11,779 nucleotides of DNA from Parachlamydiaceae bacterium (GTDB lineage Bacteria > Chlamydiota > Chlamydiia > Chlamydiales > Parachlamydiaceae). The stretch lies in the NCBI GenBank assembly GCA_013698165.1, contig JACCVN010000359.1:1-11779 (forward strand). The letters run 5' to 3'. A program made the translations under genes and the position numbers. The notes under the pieces are model-generated. The model did no database searches, was not told the origin of the DNA, and saw nothing but the letters and a program-made list of their open reading frames with translations. Positions 6,050-11,779 of the stretch are shown one piece after another (position 1 is the stretch's first letter; each line of letters opens with the position of its first letter).

Positions 6050-6977
6050 TGGATACCTCCCTAGTCAATTCAAATTCTGTCAGCCATTGCGCAGATCGTG
6101 CATGCTTTCCATTAAGAACATTTTGAAAGCTCTTTCTTAACAGTTGGCAATACTCTCCGGAAGCTCCCTTGCCGATTTGCCGTCCATCGACTGAATCTGC
6201 AAAAGCCACTTGTGCTGCTGTGCCAAGCAGCATCAATTCATCACATGTATAGATCATCGATCGGTCAACCCTTCCGGTTTCAATCTCGATTCCCTCATCA
6301 TTTAAAAGCTCTACTGCTGTGCGCATGGTAATGCCTTCAAGTAACGCAGAACCTAGCTCCGGCATCAAAAGGCGGTCCCGATAAACCATCAATATGTTGG
6401 CTACGCTCGCTTCAACAATAAAACCATCTTGATCCATCACCAGGGCCTCATCATAGCCGCAGCGCATCGCTTCCGATGTCGCCAGGAATGAATTGACGTA
6501 ACAACCTCCTGCCTTTGCTTTTGTCGGCAGAGAAGCATCGGAGAATTTTCTCCAGCTTGAAACCATCAGTCGCATCCCTTTGTTTAGGTCAAAATAGTTT
6601 CCTAGCGGCACAAAATACACGGCCAAATCGAAATTCAATCCAACGCGTTTTGGTGCTAACTGTTCATCCCCGGAAAATATGAACGGACGTATATAAAAAT
6701 CACATGTAGGTTGGTTGTTAATAATTAGCTCGTTGATTAGCTCAAAGAACTGTTCATAAGGGATGTCATAGTCAAAACCTAATATCTTAGCCCCATTCAT
6801 CAGTCTTTGATGATGATCGCGCAGACGAAAAATCTTTACTGTGTTGCCCGAAACGTACCCACGAATTCCTGCAAAGCAGGTTGTTCCATACTGCAAACTA
6901 TTGGCTGCCAAGCTGACATGAGCTTCGCTATGGGGCCTTACGGCCCCCTTAAAGTAAACAAATGGCATCGGTTTCAT
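6033..6977 (-). CDS. ilvE: Branched-chain amino acid aminotransferase (IlvE type)
   Basis: A 314-residue class IV PLP-dependent aminotransferase, which reversibly transaminates leucine, isoleucine and valine with 2-oxoglutarate in the cytoplasm. The PLP lysine is K155 in the KAKAGGCY motif, which corresponds to AKAGGNY of E. coli IlvE. RDHHQRL (R58), FIVEASVANI (E189) and GTAAQV are the other family landmarks, and LQYGTTCFAGIRGY matches the N-terminal substrate-side motif. The start chosen is ATG at 6977, not the in-frame ATG at 7001, because AAGGAGG (6983-6989) stands five bases before it. Its ATG overlaps the upstream gene's TGA as ATGA. The last ~20 residues extend past a typical IlvE end and overlap the MFS gene. 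D-amino acid aminotransferase or aminodeoxychorismate lyase share the fold, but the motifs favour a branched-chain enzyme. In such an organism it may use amino acids or keto acids taken from the host. Confidence 0.9.
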   Translation of the reverse strand: MKPMPFVYFKGAVRPHSEAHVSLAANSLQYGTTCFAGIRGYVSGNTVKIFRLRDHHQRLMNGAKILGFDYDIPYEQFFELINELIINNQPTCDFYIRPFIFSGDEQLAPKRVGLNFDLAVYFVPLGNYFDLNKGMRLMVSSWRKFSDASLPTKAKAGGCYVNSFLATSEAMRCGYDEALVMDQDGFIVEASVANILMVYRDRLLMPELGSALLEGITMRTAVELLNDEGIEIETGRVDRSMIYTCDELMLLGTAAQVAFADSVDGRQIGKGASGEYCQLLRKSFQNVLNGKHARSAQWLTEFELTREVSNAHYR

Positions 6978-7810
6978 GCTGCCCTCCTTCTGCTCATGCA
7001 TTGAGAGATCACTTCAGTAGATGTCCTGTAGACAGTTAATGCAATCGCAATAACCACAAAACGATAGCCTGCGGCTTTGATCCCTTTTTCAGTTTTCATG
7101 AACTTCCATGAATCCTTTACAGCTTGAGAAATTGTTAAATCAGGGTTTAGTTGCATTTTTACTCGTGCGACCTCAGGCAACTGGCTAACAATTGAGGAGA
7201 CACCACTGCCTGCAAATGAACAGCCCATTTGCATGCTTATAGGATACTCTTTGCCGTAGTCAGGAAAATAATACTGGATTTGCTTTGAGAATATTTCAGG
7301 TAGCGCCAAGCTGCCAATTCCCAATAAGCTCTGACGAGCAGTCATCATAAAAGAGCCGCGCCAGTAACTTCCTATAGGCAGGCCCCTTCCAGATTTTTTA
7401 TTGCTCTCCATCAATGACAAAAACTCACAGGGTGTTGTTGTCGGAGTTGAAGCTGCACCGGAAATTGCGGCGATGGCAATTTTCTGTATGGATGACTTTT
7501 CTTCTTGTGGGTAAATTGTTTGATTAAACACCCCATAAAAATACTGCATCACTGCTAACTGATGTGTACACAAAAAATTACTAATAAATGGACGGTACAA
7601 TACCTTAACAGAACGAGGTATAGGTATTTCACTATTTAAGCATAAGGCCATTGTTCGAAATGGAGTGTATGCCGTTACACTAAACATCATGGCTGCAAAT
7701 TTCGTTGTGAAATTGCTTGTTGAAGAAGGCGCCATCGATGGCCCTTCTATAGTTATGTTTTGCGACAAGTTATTACTCGGACTTGTCATTGTTGGTCTAG
7801 AATACATCAT
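6974..7810 (-). CDS. Mitochondrial-carrier-like (SLC25-type) membrane protein
   Basis: A 278-residue protein in three related parts, each with a hydrophobic helix, a P-x-[acid] element and a second helix. In part 1, TPFRTMAL (49-56) is followed by LYRPFISN and a helix to Y100. In part 2, TPCEFLSLM (126-134) is followed by YWRGSFMMTARQ. In part 3, LPEVARVKMQ (211-220) is followed by EKGIKAAGYRF and a last helix. The third element fits the carrier signature Px[DE]xx[KR]x[KR]xQ well except for the proline offset. Parts 1 and 2 are degenerate and about 15-20 residues shorter than the usual 100-residue repeat. Such carriers are eukaryotic; Legionella LncP is the known bacterial example, delivered to host mitochondria. 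Here the gene heads an operon with IlvE and an MFS transporter, so it could work in the bacterial membrane or as an effector. The ~30-residue Ser/Thr/Pro-rich N-terminus is not a signal peptide. AGGA (7818-7821) lies seven bases before the ATG at 7810. The family call is by eye. Confidence 0.55.
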   Translation of the reverse strand: MMYSRPTMTSPSNNLSQNITIEGPSMAPSSTSNFTTKFAAMMFSVTAYTPFRTMALCLNSEIPIPRSVKVLYRPFISNFLCTHQLAVMQYFYGVFNQTIYPQEEKSSIQKIAIAAISGAASTPTTTPCEFLSLMESNKKSGRGLPIGSYWRGSFMMTARQSLLGIGSLALPEIFSKQIQYYFPDYGKEYPISMQMGCSFAGSGVSSIVSQLPEVARVKMQLNPDLTISQAVKDSWKFMKTEKGIKAAGYRFVVIAIALTVYRTSTEVISQCMSRRRAA

Positions 7811-7945
7811 AAAATTTTCCTATTTTTTTCAATGCAATGAATGGGGCCTTTACCAAATGTAATTAAAACATTATGTTAATAAAGTTTTTAAAATATTTTT
7901 AAAATGGCTGGATCAAAGCAAAAAGTTGCGTAATTTTTTTAAAAA

Positions 7946-7977
7946 AAATTAAATAAAAGATTTTTTTTATTTAATTT
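7946..7977. repeat. Perfect 13-bp A/T hairpin
   Basis: AAATTAAATAAAA (7946-7958) pairs with TTTTATTTAATTT (7965-7977) around a 6-base loop. It sits between divergent genes, so it is more likely a DNA-level element or the end of a small insertion than a gene-end terminator. Confidence 0.55.
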
Positions 7978-8011
7978 GAAGGCAAAATGGAATGTAGAAA
8001 AAAAATATGAT

Positions 8012-8143
8012 GTCCCCTACGGGACGAGGAGGACTGAAAGAGAAATAACGCTGAAAATCACGGGACGAGAAAACATCTGAGCAGTATCGGAATGATACCT
8101 CACACTATATCCAAAAGATGTAGGTTTTGTAGACGATGTTTTC
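8012..8143 (+). ncRNA. Candidate structured RNA or leader
   Basis: Several helices can form in one nested arrangement. GTCCC-ctac-GGGAC occupies 8012-8025. GAAAACATC (8069-8077) pairs with GATGTTTTC (8135-8143) over nine bases. Inside this helix, TGAG-ca-GTATC (8078-8088) pairs with GATACCTCA (8094-8102), and CAAAA (8112-8116) pairs with TTTTG (8125-8129). A 10-base direct repeat, ACGGGACGAG, occurs at 8019-8028 and 8060-8069. The G+C content is higher than in the flanking DNA. I recognise no known RNA family (not tmRNA, RNase P, SRP or 6S). It could be a small RNA, the leader of the gene at 8291, or remnant DNA whose pairing is fortuitous. Strand is assumed from the downstream gene. Confidence 0.35.
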
Positions 8144-8290
8144 ATAATAAATCTAAAATATCATAGATGATGTAAATGTGTCAACAATAATTGTTTAGAA
8201 GATATTGCTTTCTTCCCTATATAAAAGTTGCGTATAAAAAAGCATGCAGGTAAAATCTCTAAACCAAGCACATAATTTAAGGAGGATAAG

Positions 8291-9088
8291 ATGCAAATAG
8301 AAGGATGTGAACAAAACAACCCTCAGATCTCATTCGGTGATGATGTCAATAAACAAATATTCTGGTCCATATCAAATAAATCAACTGACACAGCCCATGA
8401 TTTAAATAAATTAAGGCTTACCTCAATATATTTTAAACAATTAATTGATAATAATGAAAATGTCTTGTACGCGCCTCTTACCTACGGTAAAGCTTTGCTT
8501 TGTAAAGTCGCATGTCGCGAATATTTAGAAAAAAATAAGATTTTCAAAGAATTAAAGAATGAAGAGGCTGAAATAGAATTAAATATTGCACACTCTAAAT
8601 TATTGAGAGAAAAGGCGGTATTGGTTTTTCATACTATTTTTTGTAACGAATTAGTAACTCAGGACAGAATCAAAAAGACAGAACATACTTTTAATGAAGT
8701 AACACAATTAATTTTTAAGCAGAAGAAAAAATCAATTGGAGAATTCAATGATTTACAAATAGGGTCGAGCAAATCACAGGGTACTTTTGTCAGTGGAAAA
8801 TTCATTTATAAAGCTCATGACAGTGAGAGCCCAATACTTTTCATCATGTCCCCAAATTTCTACCGTGAGTACTATCCAAATAAAGAGAAGACATGCGATT
8901 TTCTCAACTTTGCAGATAAACAAAAACTTCTCATCGACCTTTTCAATAGGGGAGAGTCGATTATTAATAATAATTATAAATATACTTGGCCAGAATTTGA
9001 CAAATGGAAGGCCAAATATAGTCCACCAGTCATAAAAATTGAAATCAAAACTGAACCGAATGATACATGGTATGATTGCACTATGTAA
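8291..9088 (+). CDS. Unknown protein, possible N-terminal F-box-like segment
   Basis: A 265-residue soluble protein with a strong ribosome binding site, AAGGAGG, ending six bases before the ATG. There is no signal peptide or membrane segment. Residues 15-55 have the spacing of a degenerate F-box: D17-D-V, I23-FWSI, D37-L, KLRLTS, then FKQLIDNN. F-box-like proteins are common in amoeba-associated chlamydiae and Legionella, where they recruit host SCF ubiquitin ligases, but the leading L-P pair is absent here. The middle (70-150) is charged and helical, and 160-215 looks beta-rich (GTFVSGKFIYKAHD, PILFIMSP). The last 20 residues carry two overlapping-type I-K-x-E motifs, IKIE (248-251) and IKTEP (252-256), which resemble the eukaryotic SUMO acceptor consensus. 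Host-directed function is inference. The gene converges on the MORN gene, with palindromes beginning 12 bases past its stop. Confidence 0.8.
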   Translation: MQIEGCEQNNPQISFGDDVNKQIFWSISNKSTDTAHDLNKLRLTSIYFKQLIDNNENVLYAPLTYGKALLCKVACREYLEKNKIFKELKNEEAEIELNIAHSKLLREKAVLVFHTIFCNELVTQDRIKKTEHTFNEVTQLIFKQKKKSIGEFNDLQIGSSKSQGTFVSGKFIYKAHDSESPILFIMSPNFYREYYPNKEKTCDFLNFADKQKLLIDLFNRGESIINNNYKYTWPEFDKWKAKYSPPVIKIEIKTEPNDTWYDCTM

Positions 9089-9099
9089 TCCCATGTAGC

Positions 9100-9253
9100 C
9101 TGCAGCACCCTGCTGCAGATTAAATGTAGCCGGCAGCATTCTGCTGCAGGAGTCGGCAAAGCGTGCCTACAATTGGTAAGAAGTTGGAGGCTCTACTGAC
9201 TCCTGCAGCAAAATGCTGCAGACCACATGTAGCTCTGCAGCATTTTGCTGCGC
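9100..9253. repeat. Cluster of four TGCAGCA palindromes between convergent genes
   Basis: Four hairpins of the form (C)CTGCAGCA-N3-TGCTGCAG(G) lie at 9100-9118 (perfect 8-bp stem), 9130-9150 (one mismatch), 9203-9221 (perfect 8-bp stem) and 9237-9251 (6 bp). The third is inverted relative to the others: GCAGCATTCTGCTGC plus GGAGTC at 9133-9154 mirrors GACTCC plus the palindrome at 9198-9219, giving 22-bp arms with one mismatch around a 43-base centre. Copies 1, 2 and 4 are preceded by ATGTAGC, so the repeat unit is larger than the palindrome. A fifth copy occurs at 11058-11080. The location suggests bidirectional terminators or a small mobile palindromic family. Confidence 0.8.
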
Positions 9254-9255
9254 AA

Positions 9256-9405
9256 CTATGCTTTACAGATTAATAGTTGAGGACTCTTATCAAAATAGAC
9301 CGCGATTTTTTTCTGCATCAGTTCGCCATAATGGCATGTCGACTTACCAATTTGATGACATTGCGGTATAGCTGCGACCTGGGCTACAATATGCCGTTCT
9401 CTCAA
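9256..9405 (-). other. Possible minus-strand gene remnant
   Basis: A minus-strand frame runs from about 9405 (TTG) to a TAG at 9256-9258. It includes IVAQVAAIPQCHQIGKSTCH and GELMQKKIAVYFDKSPQLL, which look protein-like. It has no ribosome binding site, is about 49 codons long and abuts the fourth palindrome. It may be the tail of a decayed gene or of a mobile element; I recognise no family. The rest of 9254-9429 shows nothing else. Confidence 0.28.
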
Positions 9406-9429
9406 AACTTAGCAGCAGGATAAATCATA

Positions 9430-10845
9430 TTAGCTTTTACCGAAGTTTGGTATGAATTTAGAAATCGAGCCCCCCACTTTACGGAATTTCTTACTCACTA
9501 CCTCAACAGGGCGTATAGGATTGTTTTTCTCAGCAGTTTTTACATAGAATGGTTCAACAATCCTTTGATCAAGAATTTTGTCTTCGGAAAACACACCCTC
9601 ATACCTCGTTCCATTTCGCCAAGTCAGAATCCCTTGGCCGCAAAGCTCGCCATTGTGAAACTGTCCGTTAAACATATGCCGATTCCCCTCATGCCAATAC
9701 ATAGACCCTTCACCAGTGCGTTCGCCAGCAATAAACTCCCCTTCATACTTGTCCTTATTTGCCCAAGTATAAACCCCCTTACCATCAGGGATGCCTTTAT
9801 ACGTTTTCCCCTGATATTTATCACCATTGACCCAAAACACAGCCTTCACAGAGGTTAAATCGCCATCGTCAAATTCTCCAAAATACTGATCTCTATTCTC
9901 AAGAGTCAGAGTCCCTTCACCTGTAAGGATCCCATCGACAAAATTTCCAGAACGCTTTTCCCCTAAAGGTGAAATAAAAGTTCCGGGGCCTTGTGGAAAG
10001 CTCTTTTCAAAATCTCCTTCATGCTTGTAACCGTCCGCCCAGATAAAAATCCCCTTACCGTTTTGCTCGTTATCGACAAATCGTCCTTGATAGGAGTCTC
10101 CATTTAGCCAGGTCATTGTCCCTATACCTGTGATTTTGTTATTGACAAACTCTCCAGTATAACTTCCAACATTCAGCAAATTAAATGTCCCTTGGCCATT
10201 GAAAGCACCTTTATCGAAATTACCAGTATATATTGCCTTATCTGACATTATCAAAGTCCCGTGGCCCTGATAGAGACCATCCTCAAAATTTCCCTCAAAT
10301 AATTCCCCATTCTTTTTATTCAAATTCCCTTCGCCCGTGCGTTTTCCTTTAACAAAGTTTCCTTCATACACATCTCCATTAAGAAAAGTTAAAATCCCTT
10401 CTCCATGGCGTTTTCCATTAACAAAACCTCCTTGATAAGTCTCCCCATTCGCCCAAGTGAAAGTTCCATGGCCTGCGAATTTACCAACGCGAATATCGCC
10501 TATGTATTTATTTCCATCTGAAAAAATTACAGTTATTTTACCAGTAAATTTATCATTTTCCAAATGCGCTTTATTCTCATAGTGCTGTTGATTTGAAGAT
10601 TCAGTATTTTTTAATTGAGTAAAATTAATCTGCGACTCATCGGATGGTTCTTCTCTTTTGATTTTCTTCTTAGACAATGGTGTGCAATTTACGCCGTTAT
10701 TTGGTCTATAAGGATTTAAGTCTACTTCATCAAGAGGTCGCTTCTTAGACTTTTGCTCTTCTTTAGTTTGAGTTCCATGATTAAGAGGTTGTGAAATGTA
10801 CTCATGTGAGATTCGTGTTGTATTTTGTCGGTCTAGGTGCTGCAT
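9430..10845 (-). CDS. MORN-repeat protein with basic N-terminal clusters
   Basis: A 471-residue protein. MORN repeats of 23 residues (YxGxxxxGxxxGxGxxxxxxG) begin at 114 and recur at 137, 160, 183, 206, 229, 252, 275, 298, 321, 344 and 367, then at 392 after two extra residues, with a partial one at 415: 13 full units and one partial. The units at 275, 298 and 321 are the most degenerate. MORN arrays form elongated beta-sheet surfaces that bind membranes or proteins; they are common in eukaryotes and in host-associated bacteria. The N-terminal 110 residues are hydrophilic, with two basic clusters like a bipartite nuclear localisation signal, KSKKRP (32-37) and KKKIKR (59-64), the second inside the SUMO-like I62-K-R-E65. 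The C-terminal 40 residues are basic. No signal peptide is seen. GGAG at 10856-10859 precedes the ATG by ten bases. An effector role in the host is inference. Confidence 0.9.
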   Translation of the reverse strand: MQHLDRQNTTRISHEYISQPLNHGTQTKEEQKSKKRPLDEVDLNPYRPNNGVNCTPLSKKKIKREEPSDESQINFTQLKNTESSNQQHYENKAHLENDKFTGKITVIFSDGNKYIGDIRVGKFAGHGTFTWANGETYQGGFVNGKRHGEGILTFLNGDVYEGNFVKGKRTGEGNLNKKNGELFEGNFEDGLYQGHGTLIMSDKAIYTGNFDKGAFNGQGTFNLLNVGSYTGEFVNNKITGIGTMTWLNGDSYQGRFVDNEQNGKGIFIWADGYKHEGDFEKSFPQGPGTFISPLGEKRSGNFVDGILTGEGTLTLENRDQYFGEFDDGDLTSVKAVFWVNGDKYQGKTYKGIPDGKGVYTWANKDKYEGEFIAGERTGEGSMYWHEGNRHMFNGQFHNGELCGQGILTWRNGTRYEGVFSEDKILDQRIVEPFYVKTAEKNNPIRPVEVVSKKFRKVGGSISKFIPNFGKS

Positions 10846-11057
10846 GAAATGTAAACTCCGGAATTAAAATTTTTTGAATTCCATAAGGTATACACTGATT
10901 GATTTAATGCAGCAAGAGAATTTTGTTAAAAATCACATTTTGACCGGATTAGGAAGGCTTTTCTGAGAGAGGCCTCTGCCTCTGACGATAATATTGTCGT
11001 CGCATTTGCTGCTTAAGGTATGTGATTAACTGAGTTTTTATAAAAAGCTCAACTGGC
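10846..11057. other. Upstream region of the MORN gene with dyads
   Basis: This stretch holds the promoter candidate listed next and three dyads: GGAATT/AATTCC at 10860-10882, which can extend by three A-T pairs; AGAGGCCTCT at 10968-10977; and GACGATAATATTGTCGTC at 10984-11001 (perfect but for one G-T wobble pair). The first lies just before the MORN ribosome binding site and could be an operator. Confidence 0.4.
10887..10915 (-). promoter_or_regulatory. Possible promoter of the MORN gene
   Basis: Read on the minus strand, TTGCTG (10910-10915) and TATACC (10887-10892) are separated by exactly 17 bases and stand about 40 bases before the ATG. The -35 match is poor (3 of 6), the -10 match moderate (4 of 6). 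Confidence 0.35.
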
Positions 11058-11080
11058 GCCTGCAGCAAGATGCTGCAGGC
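11058..11080 (-). terminator. Fifth TGCAGCA palindrome, probable gene-end hairpin
   Basis: GCCTGCAGCA (11058-11067) pairs perfectly with TGCTGCAGGC (11071-11080), giving a 10-bp stem and 3-base loop. It starts 28 bases after the stop codon of the minus-strand gene at 11108. A TTTTTAT tract follows on that strand after a gap of about 11 bases, which weakly supports termination. Confidence 0.5.
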
Positions 11081-11107
11081 CACAAGCCGCTAGGCTTTTA
11101 TTTAAGG

Positions 11108-11779
11108 TTATTTTTTGGAGAAGTTTTGGACAAGAGATTTCATCACTTGGAGATCGTTTAAAACAATCCGCATTTCTGCGACTGTAAACACTTTTAACAT
11201 GGCAGTCCTGAGAGCATCCACATTTTCAGCGTTTTTACAGATATTTTGAAATTGCACGACAAGAACCCGTTTACATTTTCCTAACTCCTCATTACGTTTT
11301 AAGGAATTAAAATAATTCAACCCTTTTAAGAGGACTACCACATCAATATTTCTCTCCAAATTTATCCCTAATGCATTACTTTGAATAATAATTATATTTA
11401 GTTTTTTATCAATAGCCGTGAATAGCTTTTGCTCCAATTGTTCTGAAAGTGGCTTTTTGCACTTCCTTACCATTTGCATTAAGGGTTCTAAAATATCGAT
11501 AGGGGTAGTCTCAGAAAGAGATTTCACAATCTGATCAGCAAGATTTTTCAAAAGAGACTCATATTGGGCAACACTATTTTTAAAATATGCATTATCGAAA
11601 AGAACTTTCATGAGGTTGATATTCATTTCTAAAAATTCCGGCTTTACGACTATCAACTTATTAAAGTGGAGCTTGATAGCCTCCTTCATCTTAGATGCAT
11701 GTGCTGGGTTATTCAGAAAGGAAGTTTCTATAAAATTGGTTAAAGTTTCTCTTTCCGGTCGATGTGAATTTAACTGTGC
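11108..11779 (-). CDS. Unknown helical protein, 5' end beyond the window
   Basis: The frame is open from the TAA at 11108-11110 to the right edge of the window, giving at least 223 residues. An internal ATG at 11689 exists, but the 30 codons before it (including RPERETLTNFIETSFLNNPA) read as the same kind of protein, and that ATG has no Shine-Dalgarno. The true start is therefore taken to be outside. The product is rich in Leu, Lys, Asn and Glu, almost entirely helical in appearance, with repeated amphipathic stretches such as FNKLIVVKPEFLEMNINLMK and LEPLMQMVRKCKKPLSEQLE, suggesting an alpha-solenoid or helical bundle. There is no membrane segment or signal in the visible part and no recognised motif. 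It is followed by a palindromic hairpin and lies upstream of, and on the same strand as, the MORN gene, 262 bases apart, so probably a separate transcription unit. Confidence 0.75.
   Translation of the reverse strand, partial: AQLNSHRPERETLTNFIETSFLNNPAHASKMKEAIKLHFNKLIVVKPEFLEMNINLMKVLFDNAYFKNSVAQYESLLKNLADQIVKSLSETTPIDILEPLMQMVRKCKKPLSEQLEQKLFTAIDKKLNIIIIQSNALGINLERNIDVVVLLKGLNYFNSLKRNEELGKCKRVLVVQFQNICKNAENVDALRTAMLKVFTVAEMRIVLNDLQVMKSLVQNFSKK

Larger units (their letters stand above)
7921..8234 (+). repeat. 12-bp direct repeat bounding a ~290-base segment
   Basis: AAAAGTTGCGTA occurs at 7921-7932 and again at 8223-8234, and both copies run into A/T tracts. Everything unusual in this intergenic region lies between them. 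A target-site duplication or recombination scar is possible; shared promoter or binding sites are the alternative. Confidence 0.45.
7811..8290. other. AT-rich divergent intergenic region with repeats and a fold
   Basis: This 480-base region separates the minus-strand operon from the + strand gene at 8291, so promoters for both should lie in it, but I found no convincing pair of boxes. Listed separately are a 12-bp direct repeat at its two ends, a long A/T hairpin and a segment with RNA-like pairing. A + strand frame of about 45 codons ending near 8165 contains CRFCRRCFHNK but lacks a ribosome binding site. Confidence 0.5.

Noticed and set aside
8019..8069. CRISPR-like direct repeats (ACGGGACGAG twice)
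   Set aside because: There are only two 10-base copies, with no regular spacers and no cas genes.
8012..8143. A known structured RNA (tmRNA, RNase P, SRP RNA, hammerhead ribozyme)
   Set aside because: None of the conserved cores of these RNAs is present; there is no CTGATGA...GAAA core, for example.
9100..9253. Integron attC sites or transposon ends
   Set aside because: The units are short, perfect palindromes without core sites, a transposase or flanking duplications that I can see.

Overview
The window looks like an accessory region from a low-GC bacterium that lives inside eukaryotic cells, most probably an amoeba-associated chlamydia (Parachlamydiaceae-like). A Legionella-type organism is the main alternative. 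This is inferred from the gene mix: bacterial ribosome binding sites and operons alongside eukaryote-like proteins (a mitochondrial-carrier-like protein, a long MORN-repeat protein with nuclear-localisation-like basic clusters, a possible F-box-like protein), several broken genes, and many short palindromes. No rRNA, tRNA, CRISPR array or intact transposase was found.

Left part (1-3974, mostly + strand). The 3' end of an unknown gene is followed by a membrane-anchored protein with both HxS motifs of the 2H phosphoesterase superfamily. Next is an AbiEi-like antitoxin gene behind a nested array of four TGTTCCA-type half-sites. Its partner, an AbiEii-like nucleotidyltransferase, overlaps the antitoxin stop codon and is broken by a frameshift, leaving an orphan antitoxin. 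A possible replication-initiator fragment follows, then an intact TraB/GumN-family protein with a long charged helical insertion.

Middle (3975-4834) is decayed: a frameshifted minus-strand gene remnant and a 27-bp tandem repeat encoding DPPHW-type nonapeptides on the + strand.

4835-7810 is a tight minus-strand operon: a mitochondrial-carrier-like membrane protein, an IlvE-type branched-chain aminotransferase (ATGA start/stop overlap) and an MFS transporter (17-bp overlap). A job in moving and transaminating amino acids or keto acids is the natural inference.

7811-8290 is an AT-rich divergent intergenic region with a 12-bp direct repeat at both ends, a 13-bp A/T hairpin and a segment that can fold into a branched RNA.

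Right part (8291-11779). A + strand gene, possibly F-box-like, converges on a 13-14 repeat MORN protein. Between them, and again after the next minus-strand gene, sit five copies of a TGCAGCA-N3-TGCTGCA palindrome, all in gene-end regions. The window ends inside an unknown helical protein whose 5' end lies beyond the right edge.
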